Positions 9,073 to 18,214 of a stretch of DNA of 64,000 nucleotides are shown here, in pieces (position 1 is the first letter of the stretch; each line of letters opens with the position of its first letter). Source of the DNA: Bradyrhizobium sp. Ash2021 (lineage in GTDB: Bacteria; Pseudomonadota; Alphaproteobacteria; Rhizobiales; Xanthobacteraceae); the NCBI RefSeq assembly GCF_031202265.1, contig NZ_CP100604.1, positions 3,950,501-4,014,500 of the forward strand, written 5' to 3'. Under the pieces are notes generated by a model. That model made no database searches. It saw only the letters and a program-made list of their open reading frames with translations, and had not been told where the DNA came from. Made by a program: the position numbers and the translations under genes.

Positions 9073-10674
9073 TTACAACCCGGTCCCCGCGCTCATGATC
9101 GGTTTGTTGCGCGCCCGCCGCTTGTCGTCGGCGGGAACGGTTACAGTTTCCGGTTGCAGCGGCGGGGCTTCTTCCGCCATCGGCGCCAACGCCGACATCA
9201 CGCGCTCCGGCGGGAAGGTGACGATGACTTCGGTGCCGATCCGCAGCTTGGATTTCAGCGTAAACGTGCCGCCGTGCATGTCGATCAGGCTTTTGGCGAT
9301 CGGCAGGCCGAGGCCGGCGCCTTGCTCCGCCGACTTGATCGAATTGGAGCCCTGGCCGAACGAGGCCAGCACGATTGGGATTTCGTCTTCCGCGATGCCG
9401 GAGCCGGTATCCTTCACGCTGAGATATTGTCCGCCGGACGCGGTCCAGCCGACCTTCAGCCAGATCTCGCCGCCCTGCGGGGTGAACTTGATCGAGTTGG
9501 ACAATAGGTTGAGCACGATCTGGCGCGTGGCGCGTTCGTCGCCCCAGATCCGCGGCATGCCCTGCTCGAACACCTCATGGATGGTGATGCCGCGGCTGGT
9601 GGCGCGCAGCTTTAGCAGATGATGGCAGTCGGCAACGACGTGCACCAGCGAGACGGCCTCTTCATTGAGCTCGTAGCGTCCGGCCTCGATCCGCGACAGG
9701 TCGAGGATTTCATTGATGAGGTTGAGCAGGTGGACGCCGGAATTGTGGATGTCGGCGGAATATTCCTTGTAGACGGGCACGGTGTGCGGGCCAAAAATCT
9801 CGCTCTTCATCACTTCGGAGAAGCCGAGGATCGCGTTCAGCGGCGTGCGCAATTCGTGGCTCATCTGCGCCAGAAAACGCGACTTGGCGACGTTGGCGGA
9901 TTCGGCGCGGTGTCGCGCCTCGTCGGAAATCGCCTTGGCCTGTTCGAGTTCGCCGATCAGCGCGTCCTTTTCGGCGCGCGCCTCCAGCGTCGCCAGCGTC
10001 GTCGAATGCAGGCGATGGGCGAGCAGCGCAAAATAGCCTTCGGCGGCGATCGCGAGCAAAGCGAGCACGTAATTGTCGAACGTGCCGCTGAGCACGAAAT
10101 TCAGCGCAATCGCGGCTGTCACTGGCGCGGTTGCCGCAAGCGCTGCGATCGGGAGCGAGGCCGCGAGCATGCTCGATACTGCGATTACCAGCAGCATCAG
10201 GAACATCATCAGCGTGTTGGAGACGATGTCCGATCCCGCCGGATGCATCAGGACCGCGGTCCAGCACAGGCCGTAGAGCAGGTCGAGCAGCACGAATTGC
10301 GTGCGCCATTTGCGTGTGGCGGCGAGCGAAGGGGGCTCGGCGAGGAACCTGCGGCAATTGCGAATGATGGCGGCGTGGACGCAGAGCACGCCGATGGTCC
10401 AGGCCGCGGCCGGCACCGGCTGCATCCAGACGCCGAACATCACGCCGGTTGCAATCACCAGCAGCATGACGACATAGGATGCCGATATGCGGGTCTGGGC
10501 ATATTGCCGGAGCAGTTCGGTATCGAAGGCCGGGCGGGTTCCGCTGGTCGACGTTAACCGATCGCGGGCCTCACGCACCCGCTGGGCTGCGGCGCGGCGG
10601 GTGTTAACCGGCGCGGCGACCTGAGGCTCGGCCGGAAGCTGGACAACTTCAGGCTTTTCTGCGGGTTTACTCAT
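9073..10674 (-). CDS. Membrane sensor histidine kinase, PleC/PdhS-like
   Basis: The 533-aa protein has a cytoplasmic proline-rich start and about six transmembrane segments between residues 65 and 220. A short coiled coil leads to a HisKA domain with the phosphorylated His at about 273 (FLAQMSHELRTPLNAILGFSEVM). An HATPase domain follows, with N-box NLLSNSIKFTP and G-boxes VKDTGSGIAEDEI and GAGLGLPIA. The HisKA sequence resembles PleC/DivJ/PdhS kinases that feed the DivK-CtrA cell-cycle pathway. ATG 10674 gives MSKPAEKPE; an in-frame extension upstream contains a hairpin and is unlikely coding. A perfect CtrA-type box lies about 100 bp upstream. The partner regulator is not in the window. Confidence 0.85.
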   Translation of the reverse strand: MSKPAEKPEVVQLPAEPQVAAPVNTRRAAAQRVREARDRLTSTSGTRPAFDTELLRQYAQTRISASYVVMLLVIATGVMFGVWMQPVPAAAWTIGVLCVHAAIIRNCRRFLAEPPSLAATRKWRTQFVLLDLLYGLCWTAVLMHPAGSDIVSNTLMMFLMLLVIAVSSMLAASLPIAALAATAPVTAAIALNFVLSGTFDNYVLALLAIAAEGYFALLAHRLHSTTLATLEARAEKDALIGELEQAKAISDEARHRAESANVAKSRFLAQMSHELRTPLNAILGFSEVMKSEIFGPHTVPVYKEYSADIHNSGVHLLNLINEILDLSRIEAGRYELNEEAVSLVHVVADCHHLLKLRATSRGITIHEVFEQGMPRIWGDERATRQIVLNLLSNSIKFTPQGGEIWLKVGWTASGGQYLSVKDTGSGIAEDEIPIVLASFGQGSNSIKSAEQGAGLGLPIAKSLIDMHGGTFTLKSKLRIGTEVIVTFPPERVMSALAPMAEEAPPLQPETVTVPADDKRRARNKPIMSAGTGL

Positions 10675-10691
10675 CAAACAACACAAGTCCT

Positions 10692-10715
10692 GCCCGCGAA
10701 GAGCGCGGGCTTTTT
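10692..10715 (+). terminator. Hairpin followed by T5, in the leader of the kinase gene
   Basis: GCCCGCG-AAGA-(G)CGCGGGC is followed by TTTTT on the plus strand, the form of a rho-independent terminator. Oddly, no plus-strand gene precedes it; the kinase gene lies on the other strand. It may end an antisense transcript, or simply act as a leader hairpin 18 bp upstream of the kinase start codon. Confidence 0.4.
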
Positions 10716-10775
10716 GCATTGTCTATCTCTGGGCCTAAATCCTTAAGCGATGCCTTAAATAGCTAAAAAATCCCG

Positions 10776-10790
10776 TTAACGCGGGGTTAA
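10776..10790. promoter_or_regulatory. CtrA-type box TTAA-N7-TTAA
   Basis: TTAACGCGGGGTTAA is a perfect match to the full CtrA recognition pattern of alphaproteobacteria, with another TTAA two bases later (10793-10796). It lies about 100 bp upstream of the kinase start and 149 bp beyond the end of the dehydrogenase gene, so the kinase is the likely target. Confidence 0.6.
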
Positions 10791-10825
10791 ATTAACCTCT
10801 GGTTCCGGTAGGCCGGAAGCCTTGT

Positions 10826-10911
10826 CGTCATTGCGAGGAGCGATAGCGACGAAGCAATCCATGCTTTCCGCCTTCCGCACGATGGATTGCTTCGCTTGCG
10901 CTCGCAATGAC
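10826..10911. repeat. Dispersed ~85-bp palindromic repeat, copy 1
   Basis: It starts CGTCATTGCGAGGAGCG, contains GAAGCAATCCATG and its inverse GATGGATTGCTTCG, and ends CTCGCAATGAC, so the transcript would fold into one long stem. Copies 2 and 3 are at 44131-44214 and 54463-54545. This intergenic palindrome family is common in Bradyrhizobium-type genomes. Confidence 0.85.
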
Positions 10912-10938
10912 AGTGGCGGATTGCGCCGCCGATGTTCC

Positions 10939-11808
10939 TCAGCGCTCCAGCCGCGCCAGCAGGCTCGACGTATCCCAGCGCTTGCCGCCCATCTTCTCCA
11001 CTTCGGAGTAGAACTGATCGACCAGCGCGGTCACCGGCAGGTTCGCCCCGTTGCGGCGGGATTCGGCGATGCAGATCGACAGATCCTTGCGCATCCACTC
11101 GACTGCGAAGCCGAAATCGAACTTGCCGTCATTCATGGTCTTGTAGCGGTTCTCCATCTGCCAGGATTGGGCGGCGCCCTTCGAGATGGTCTCGACCACG
11201 GCATGGACGTCGAGGCCCGACTTCTTGGCGAAATGAATGCCCTCCGAAAGCCCCTGAACCAGGCCGGCGATGCAGATCTGGTTGACCATTTTGGTCAGTT
11301 GCCCGGAACCGGCCGGTCCCAGCAGCTTGCACATCCGGGCGTAAGCCGCGATCACCGGCTCGGCGCCGGCATAGGCGTCTTGCTTGCCGCCGCACATGAC
11401 CGTCAGCACGCCGTTTTCGGCACCCGCCTGGCCGCCGGAAACCGGCGCATCGATGAACTTGAAGCCGGCCTTGGCGGCGGCGGCATCGAGCTCGCGCGCG
11501 ACCTCGGCGGAAGCGGTGGTGTGATCGACGAAGGTGGCGGCCTTCTTCATGCCGGCAAAGGCGCCGTCGGAGCCCAGTGTCACCGCGCGCAGATCATTGT
11601 CGTTGCCGACGCAGCACATCACGAAATCCTGGCCGTCGGCGGCGGCCTTCGGCGTTGGTGCTGCGCGTCCACCGAACTTGTCGGCCCATTCCTTCGCCTT
11701 CGCCGCGGTGCGGTTGTACACGGTCACCTCATGGCCACCCTTTTTTGCGAGGTGTCCTGCCATCGGGAAACCCATCACGCCGAGACCGAGAAAAGCGACT
11801 TTAGCCAT
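10939..11808 (-). CDS. NAD(P)-dependent beta-hydroxyacid dehydrogenase (3-hydroxyisobutyrate dehydrogenase family)
   Basis: A 289-aa protein with the Rossmann start VAFLGLGVMGFPMAGHL, the substrate motif DAPVSGGQAGAENG, and the catalytic lysine in GSGQLTKMVNQ. These fit the 3-hydroxyisobutyrate/tartronate-semialdehyde reductase family, which oxidises beta-hydroxyacids in valine or glyoxylate metabolism; substrate cannot be told from sequence alone. It stands as a single gene, divergent from the VOC gene at 12017, with its downstream side occupied by the palindromic repeat. Confidence 0.9.
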   Translation of the reverse strand: MAKVAFLGLGVMGFPMAGHLAKKGGHEVTVYNRTAAKAKEWADKFGGRAAPTPKAAADGQDFVMCCVGNDNDLRAVTLGSDGAFAGMKKAATFVDHTTASAEVARELDAAAAKAGFKFIDAPVSGGQAGAENGVLTVMCGGKQDAYAGAEPVIAAYARMCKLLGPAGSGQLTKMVNQICIAGLVQGLSEGIHFAKKSGLDVHAVVETISKGAAQSWQMENRYKTMNDGKFDFGFAVEWMRKDLSICIAESRRNGANLPVTALVDQFYSEVEKMGGKRWDTSSLLARLER

Positions 11809-12016
11809 CTGTGCTACCTTATCGTTTGCCCTTCCGGGCCATTACCTTGGGGTTTTGCCGGCAGAATGGAGCGGGCCGGGCGTCTTTCTGGAGGAGGGAG
11901 GCCGCACCATAACCCCTGCGCCGCGAAGGGCAACCGCCTTCGTTTGGCGCGCGGGGCGCGGTTTGTGCTAGGATCGGGCGTCGAAAACAAACTTCACAAA
12001 AAAGGGAGTGTATCGC

Positions 12017-12454
12017 ATGGGCGTCAGCGTTGGCGTGCTCGATCATTTCAACATCCGGACCCGGAAACTCGACGACACGGTCCGGTTCTATGAGGACGTA
12101 CTGGGCCTGGAGAAGGGGCCCCGGCCGAACTTTGCCTTCCCCGGCGCCTGGATGTACTCGGAGGGCAAGCCGGTGGTGCATCTGGTCGATATTTCCCGGA
12201 CCGATGAGCCGCAAAAGCCGGATTCCGGCGTGGTCCATCATGTCGCCTTCATCAGCCGGGGATTTGCTGGCATGATGCAGCGGCTGCAGTCCGGCGGGTT
12301 CAAATACGACTCGCGCCAGGTTCCCGGCGGCGATCTCTGGCAGATCTTCGTCAATGACCCCAATGGCGTCATGATCGAACTGAACTACGAGGCTGCCAAG
12401 GAAAGCGGCGACATGGCGCCCGCCGAACGGGCGGATGATATGCGAGCGATATAG
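12017..12454 (+). CDS. VOC (glyoxalase/dioxygenase superfamily) protein
   Basis: A 145-aa protein with paired beta-alpha-beta-beta-beta modules typical of the vicinal oxygen chelate fold. The metal ligand candidates are the His in LDHFNIR near residue 10, the His in HHVAFIS near residue 75 and the Glu in GVMIELNYE near residue 126. It is probably a metal-dependent lyase, isomerase or dioxygenase of unknown substrate. ATG 12017 has GGGAG at 12004-12008 at good spacing; GTG 12008 overlaps that site and is rejected. Confidence 0.85.
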   Translation: MGVSVGVLDHFNIRTRKLDDTVRFYEDVLGLEKGPRPNFAFPGAWMYSEGKPVVHLVDISRTDEPQKPDSGVVHHVAFISRGFAGMMQRLQSGGFKYDSRQVPGGDLWQIFVNDPNGVMIELNYEAAKESGDMAPAERADDMRAI

Positions 12455-12510
12455 CCTTTCGCGCTGTAACGCTTTAAGGGTCGCATCCTAGTTTATCCAG
12501 GAGATGCGCC

Positions 12511-13644
12511 GTGAGCGTAACCCAGCAACAGGTTCAGGATGCCTTGGCCAAGGTGGCGTCGCCGCGCGGCGTCGCCCTGACCAACGCCAATGTGCTGTCG
12601 GTGATCACGGTCACCGACGGCAAGGTGTTCTTTTCGATCAATGTCGATGCCGCCGAGGCCCGCGCGTGGGAAAGCGTGCGCGCGCAAGCCGAAGCCGCCG
12701 TGCGCGCCATTCCCGGCGTCACGGTGGCCATGATCGCGCTGACGGCCGAGCGCAAGGCAGGCGCCGCGGCACCGCCGCCGCAACCGCATCGCCATGCTCA
12801 CGGCGTGCAGCCGGTGTCAGCGCATAAGCCGCCGCAAAGCCCGAGTTCGCCGATGTCCAAGCAGTCGGAGATTCCGGGCGTCGCCGCCGTCATCGCGGTG
12901 GCGTCGGGCAAGGGCGGCGTCGGCAAATCGACCACCGCGCTCAATCTGGCGCTGGGCTTGCGCGATCTCGGCCTGCGCGTCGGCCTGCTCGACGCCGATA
13001 TTTACGGGCCGTCGGTGCCGCGGCTGACCGGCATTCACGAGAAGCCGCAGCTCGACGACAACCGGAAAATGATTCCGATTTCCCGTTTCGGCCTCGCCAT
13101 CATGTCGATCGGCTTCCTGGTCGAGGAAGACACGGCGATGATCTGGCGCGGGCCGATGGTGATGTCGGCGATCACGCAAATGCTGCGCGATGTCGCGTGG
13201 GGCACGCTCGATGTTCTCGTGGTCGATATGCCGCCCGGCACCGGCGACGCGCAACTGACGCTGGCGCAGAACGTGCCGCTGAAGGGCGCCGTCATCGTCT
13301 CGACGCCGCAGGATCTGTCCCTGATCGACGCGCGGCGGGGCCTCGCGATGTTCAAGAAGGTCAACGTGCCCGTGCTCGGCATTGTCGAGAACATGAGCTA
13401 TTTCCAGTGCCCGCATTGCGGCACCCGGTCGGACATCTTTGGTCACGGTGGTGCGCGCCATGAGGCGGAGCGGCTGGGCGTGCCGTTTTTGGGCGAGATA
13501 CCCCTGCACATGTCGATTCGCACCACGTCGGATTCTGGCAACCCGGTGGTGGCCAGCGAACCGGATGGACCGCACGCGGCGATTTACCGCGCGATCGGTA
13601 CCAAGGTGCGCGACCAGCTTCAGGGCGTCATCGCTGCGGCCTGA
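12511..13644 (+). CDS. apbC: Mrp/ApbC-type Fe-S cluster carrier ATPase
   Basis: The 377-aa protein has an N-terminal MIP18/DUF59-like domain (about residues 5-85), a His/Pro-rich linker (90-115) and a ParA-type P-loop ATPase with a deviant Walker A GKGGVGKST at 133-141. The metal motif CPHC follows in YFQCPHCGTRSD near residue 300. Mrp/ApbC proteins hold and deliver 4Fe-4S clusters in the cytoplasm. The start is GTG 12511 with AGGAGA just upstream. It is also known as Mrp or NBP35-like. It is a single gene followed by the TRAP binding-protein genes. Confidence 0.92.
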   Translation: MSVTQQQVQDALAKVASPRGVALTNANVLSVITVTDGKVFFSINVDAAEARAWESVRAQAEAAVRAIPGVTVAMIALTAERKAGAAAPPPQPHRHAHGVQPVSAHKPPQSPSSPMSKQSEIPGVAAVIAVASGKGGVGKSTTALNLALGLRDLGLRVGLLDADIYGPSVPRLTGIHEKPQLDDNRKMIPISRFGLAIMSIGFLVEEDTAMIWRGPMVMSAITQMLRDVAWGTLDVLVVDMPPGTGDAQLTLAQNVPLKGAVIVSTPQDLSLIDARRGLAMFKKVNVPVLGIVENMSYFQCPHCGTRSDIFGHGGARHEAERLGVPFLGEIPLHMSIRTTSDSGNPVVASEPDGPHAAIYRAIGTKVRDQLQGVIAAA

Positions 13645-13828
13645 GGGCTTTTTTCGCCTCATTCGACTTTCGTTTAATCAGTGCAGTCATGCCATTGTCG
13701 CGTTTTCGCGCGGCAACTTCCGTGTTAAAGCCCCCCGGCCAGAGCGCCCCGGATGACGTGGAATTCGCCCCGCCGGAGGAATGCTCGAGGAAATATGGGA
13801 AACGCCCAGACTTTAAGGAGATGCCTGA

Positions 13829-14917
<1,089 letters not shown>

Positions 14918-14944
14918 TCTACACCTTTAGTAGCAAGTAAAGAG

Positions 14945-14975
14945 GCCCGGTCTCCGCAAGGAGGCCGGGCTTTTT
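14945..14975 (+). terminator. Rho-independent terminator after the first TRAP binding protein
   Basis: GCCCGGTCTCC-GCAA-GGAGGCCGGGC (with one bulge) is followed by TTTTT, 28 bp after the stop codon of the gene at 13829-14917. It separates the two tandem binding-protein genes into different transcripts or lowers read-through. Confidence 0.8.
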
Positions 14976-15082
14976 GTGTCATACCGGCCAGTTCGGGATG
15001 GAAATCGGCAAAGGGATGTTCCATGCTGGCTACAGGCCTCGACACGAAGGCTGTCTGACACAACCACAAGGGATGGACTCCA

Positions 15083-16171
15083 ATGAAGCGAAGAGATTTT
15101 CTCAAGGTCACCGGTTTAGGCGCGGCTGGCGCAACCGCGATGGCCGCACCGGCGATCGCGCAGTCGATGCCGGAGATCAAGTGGCGCATGACCACGAGCT
15201 GGCCGAAATCGCTCGACACGCTGCATGGCGGCGCCGAGATGATGGCGAAAGCCGTTGGTGAAGCGACCGACAACAAATTCCAGATCCAGACGTTTGCCGC
15301 CGGTGAAATCGTTCCGGGTCTGCAAGTGCTCGACGCCGTACAGAGCGCCACCGTCGAAATGGGCCATACCGCCACATATTATTATTTCGGCAAGGACCCG
15401 ACCTTTACGTTTGGCTGCGCGGTACCGTTCGGGCCGAACTCGCGCATCAACCAGGCCTGGTACACGCTGGGCGGCGGCAAGGAACTGCTGAACGATTTCT
15501 TCAAGAGCTACAATGTCACCTCGCTGCTCGCGGGCAACACCGGCTGCCAGATGGGCGGCTTCTTCCGCAAGGAGATCAATACCGTCGAGGATCTCAAGGG
15601 CCTCAAATTCCGCATCGGCGGCTTTGCCGGGCGCGTGATGCAGAAGCTCGGTTGCGTGCCGCAGCAGCTGGCCGGCGGCGACATCTATCCGGCGCTGGAA
15701 AAAGGCACGATCGATGCGGCCGAATGGGTTGGTCCCTATGACGACGAAAAACTCGGCCTCTACAAGGTCGCGCCGCATTACTATTATCCTGGATGGTGGG
15801 AAGGCGGACCGATGCTGCTCGCCCTGATCAACCTGGACAAGTGGAACGCGCTGCCCAAATACTACCAAAGCGTGCTCGAACAGGCCGGTCATTACGCCAA
15901 CAACTGGATGATGGCGAAGTACGATACGGTCAATCCGATGGCGCTGCGCAAATTGCTCGCCGCCGGTACCAAGCTGCACGCCTTCTCGCCGCCGATCATG
16001 GAGGCTTCCTTCAAGGCCGCGAAGGAACTGCACAACGAAGTCTCCGCGACCAATGCGAATTTCAAGAAGGTTTATGAGTCGCTGACCAACTACGCGAACA
16101 ACGGCTACTCCTGGTTCCAGGTCGCCGAAGTCGGTTACGACAGCTTCATGGCGCGCCACTCGCAGAGCTGA
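15083..16171 (+). CDS. TRAP transporter solute-binding protein (DctP/TakP type), copy 2
   Basis: Also 362 aa and clearly a paralogue of the preceding gene, with the same twin-arginine-like leader ([20 protein letters not shown]) and the same [20 protein letters not shown] signature. Differences concentrate in the ligand-facing region, for example TFGCAVPFGPNSRINQAW against the first copy's [16 protein letters not shown]. It may bind a different anion and share one permease. It has its own terminator immediately downstream. Confidence 0.92.
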   Translation: MKRRDFLKVTGLGAAGATAMAAPAIAQSMPEIKWRMTTSWPKSLDTLHGGAEMMAKAVGEATDNKFQIQTFAAGEIVPGLQVLDAVQSATVEMGHTATYYYFGKDPTFTFGCAVPFGPNSRINQAWYTLGGGKELLNDFFKSYNVTSLLAGNTGCQMGGFFRKEINTVEDLKGLKFRIGGFAGRVMQKLGCVPQQLAGGDIYPALEKGTIDAAEWVGPYDDEKLGLYKVAPHYYYPGWWEGGPMLLALINLDKWNALPKYYQSVLEQAGHYANNWMMAKYDTVNPMALRKLLAAGTKLHAFSPPIMEASFKAAKELHNEVSATNANFKKVYESLTNYANNGYSWFQVAEVGYDSFMARHSQS

Positions 16172-16196
16172 TCGCGCGCGGACGTTCAGGTCGGCA

Positions 16197-16226
16197 AAAC
16201 CCCGGAGCAAAACTCCGGGGTTTCGT
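16197..16226 (+). terminator. Rho-independent terminator after the second TRAP binding protein
   Basis: AACCCCGGAG-CAAAA-CTCCGGGGTTT forms a strong stem with a short T run, beginning 26 bp after the stop codon of the gene at 15083-16171. Confidence 0.75.
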
Positions 16227-16327
16227 TTGGCGCAGCTGGTTGGTTCGGCGGCCGAAAATCCGGGCATCTGACTACTTTTTTGCCGGGCCTGTGCTATCAT
16301 GCGTTCCGGTCGCAGTGACGGCACGAT

Positions 16328-16600
16328 ATGCGGATTGTCGGTCTCACCCTACGGACGATGTTTCTCCTCCTCGTGATCGCGGTGACGGCGCGCGTCGCCA
16401 GCCCGCAGACCGAGACGCTGTTATCGGCCTACGACACCCCCTCCGACCTGCTTCGCGCCGTTTTGGGCGCCGCCGTCTGTTGCTTCGTCGCGGTGCAGAT
16501 CTTTCGCTACTCCAGAGACCCGGCTGACATGCGCAAATGGGTCCCGATCGGAATAGCCGCGGTGCCGCTGGCGCTGCTTTGCGCCGTGGTCATCTGGTAG
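16328..16600 (+). CDS. Small membrane protein of unknown function
   Basis: The 90-aa product has a first hydrophobic segment at about residues 5-22 (GLTLRTMFLLLVIAVTA), a second at 41-58 (LLRAVLGAAVCCFVAVQIF), and a third at 72-90 (VPIGIAAVPLALLCAVVIW). There are no polar catalytic motifs. It is convergent with the efflux channel gene, whose end lies 19 bp away. Similar orphan membrane proteins occur in Bradyrhizobium by my recollection. Confidence 0.6.
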   Translation: MRIVGLTLRTMFLLLVIAVTARVASPQTETLLSAYDTPSDLLRAVLGAAVCCFVAVQIFRYSRDPADMRKWVPIGIAAVPLALLCAVVIW

Positions 16601-16619
16601 GCGTCGCTTCGGCCGGCAA

Positions 16620-18200
16620 TCACTGCGCCGCGGCCGCCAACACCGGCGCGGCGGCCGCGCCCCGCATCACACATTCGCGCCAGACCGCCGTCGAACAGCC
16701 CGCGGGCCAGCCGCCGCCGAGCGCCATGAACAGGGCGGCGGTGTCCGAGAGGCGCGTAGCCTTGGCCTGAACGCGGACGACCGCAGCCGTCAGATATACC
16801 TGCTGGGCGTTGAGCACGACCACCTGATTGACCTGGCCCAGAACGAGCTGCTTCTGAATGATGTCGAGGCTTGCCTTCGCGGCGAGTTCGGCCTTGACCG
16901 CGGCTTTCACGGCGCGCGCATCTGCCTGCAAACTGCGTAGCGCGTCGGCGACGTTTTGCACCGCCGTGATGACGGCCTGGCGATAGAGTGCATCCGCCTG
17001 GTCCACCGCGGCTTCCGCGGCCTTCTGCTTGTGGTAAAGCGTCAGGCCATCGAAGATTGGCTGGGTTGCACTCGCAGCGAGAACATAAAAGCTGGTCCCC
17101 GGTGTAAACAACTCAGCCAGGCTGAAGCCGACGGCTCCGGCATTTCCGGAGATCGTAACGTTCGGCAGCCGGGCTGCGATCGACACGCCGACCAGAGCGT
17201 TTGCGGAGTGCAGCAGCGCCTCCGCGGCCCTGACGTCCGGACGCTGCCGTACCAGCGTGCTCGGCAGGCTCACCGGCAGATTTGCGGGCAGCGTCAACCC
17301 GTTGAGCGTAAACTTTTGCAGGATTTCGTCCGCGGAGAATTGCCCGGCAAGCGCGGTCAAGAGGTCGCGCTGAACGGCGAGCTGCTTTTCGAGCGGCGGC
17401 AGGAGTTGCTCGGACTGTGCCAGCGCCGCTTCCTGCGCCAGCACGTCGACCTGGGCGGTCTGGCCCGCGGTGAACTGGTTTTTCACGATATCCAGGATGC
17501 CGCGCTCAATCTTCACGACGCGCTGGATCGCAGCGATTTGGCCGCGAAGTGATGCTTCCTGGATCGCGGCAGTAACGACGTTGGCAGTCAGCGCGAGATA
17601 GGCCGCTTCCAGTTGGAACAATTGCTGCTCGGATATTGCGTCGAGATTCTCGACGGCGCGAACATTCTGGCCCCAGATATCAGGCACGAAACTGACGTTC
17701 AGTTGCGCGGTGTGGAGTGTAAATACGGACGGCGACTGGCCGCCGGGGCCCGAACTCGAGGCGCCGGAAATTTGCTGGATGGAGGGCGTGTAATTCGCAC
17801 CGATCTGCGGAAAGAAAAGCCCGCGCTGGGCCAACGCGTTGTATTGCGCAATTCTGATCGCCGCTTCGGCCGACTGAAGGGAGGGGTTGTGTTCGACCGA
17901 CATCTTGATCAGTTCGTCGAGTGGCTTCGAACGAAACGCCGTCCACCACCGCAGAGATACATCCTCTCCGCTGACGAAATGCTGCTGTGACAAACGAGGA
18001 CCCCCAGCGCCCGTGTTGGGGGAAGCAAGCTTCTCCGGCGTGTAGCCGGTCACATCCGGGGCTGGCGGCGGAACAAAGTTTGGTCCAACCGCGCAGCTCG
18101 CCAGAACGAGTCCGGCGGCTCCGGCACAAAGCGCCCGCAGCCGCACGACGCTGCATCTGCCGAAGCGGACGGCAAGAACCATGGTGGGGGTGTTACGCAT
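16620..18200 (-). CDS. RND efflux outer-membrane lipoprotein, NodT/OprM family
   Basis: The 526-aa protein has a lipoprotein signal ending LVLASCAVGPNF, so the mature protein is lipid-anchored at that Cys. Two repeated outer-membrane-efflux modules follow, with the usual LRWWTAFRSKPLDELI, GLFFPQIGANY and the conserved RPDVRAAEALLHSANA and ARLPNVTISG motifs. ATG 18200 is preferred because GAGGGGG at 18210-18216 (minus strand) is well spaced for it; in-frame starts further upstream overlap that site. It is the last gene of a minus-strand operon with the pump gene, whose stop is 14 bp upstream of this start. Confidence 0.9.
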   Translation of the reverse strand: MRNTPTMVLAVRFGRCSVVRLRALCAGAAGLVLASCAVGPNFVPPPAPDVTGYTPEKLASPNTGAGGPRLSQQHFVSGEDVSLRWWTAFRSKPLDELIKMSVEHNPSLQSAEAAIRIAQYNALAQRGLFFPQIGANYTPSIQQISGASSSGPGGQSPSVFTLHTAQLNVSFVPDIWGQNVRAVENLDAISEQQLFQLEAAYLALTANVVTAAIQEASLRGQIAAIQRVVKIERGILDIVKNQFTAGQTAQVDVLAQEAALAQSEQLLPPLEKQLAVQRDLLTALAGQFSADEILQKFTLNGLTLPANLPVSLPSTLVRQRPDVRAAEALLHSANALVGVSIAARLPNVTISGNAGAVGFSLAELFTPGTSFYVLAASATQPIFDGLTLYHKQKAAEAAVDQADALYRQAVITAVQNVADALRSLQADARAVKAAVKAELAAKASLDIIQKQLVLGQVNQVVVLNAQQVYLTAAVVRVQAKATRLSDTAALFMALGGGWPAGCSTAVWRECVMRGAAAAPVLAAAAQ

Positions 18201-18214
18201 CAACGACATCCCCC

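Noticed and set aside
9619..10557. 312-codon plus-strand open frame inside the kinase gene
   Set aside because: Antisense shadow of a clearly recognisable histidine kinase.
10742..10757. TTAA-N8-TTAA pair near the kinase promoter
   Set aside because: Spacing is eight rather than seven, so it does not match the CtrA pattern; the perfect box at 10776-10790 is more credible.
10822..12093. 423-codon plus-strand open frame
   Set aside because: It runs through the palindromic repeat and antisense to the dehydrogenase; no ribosome site or domain.
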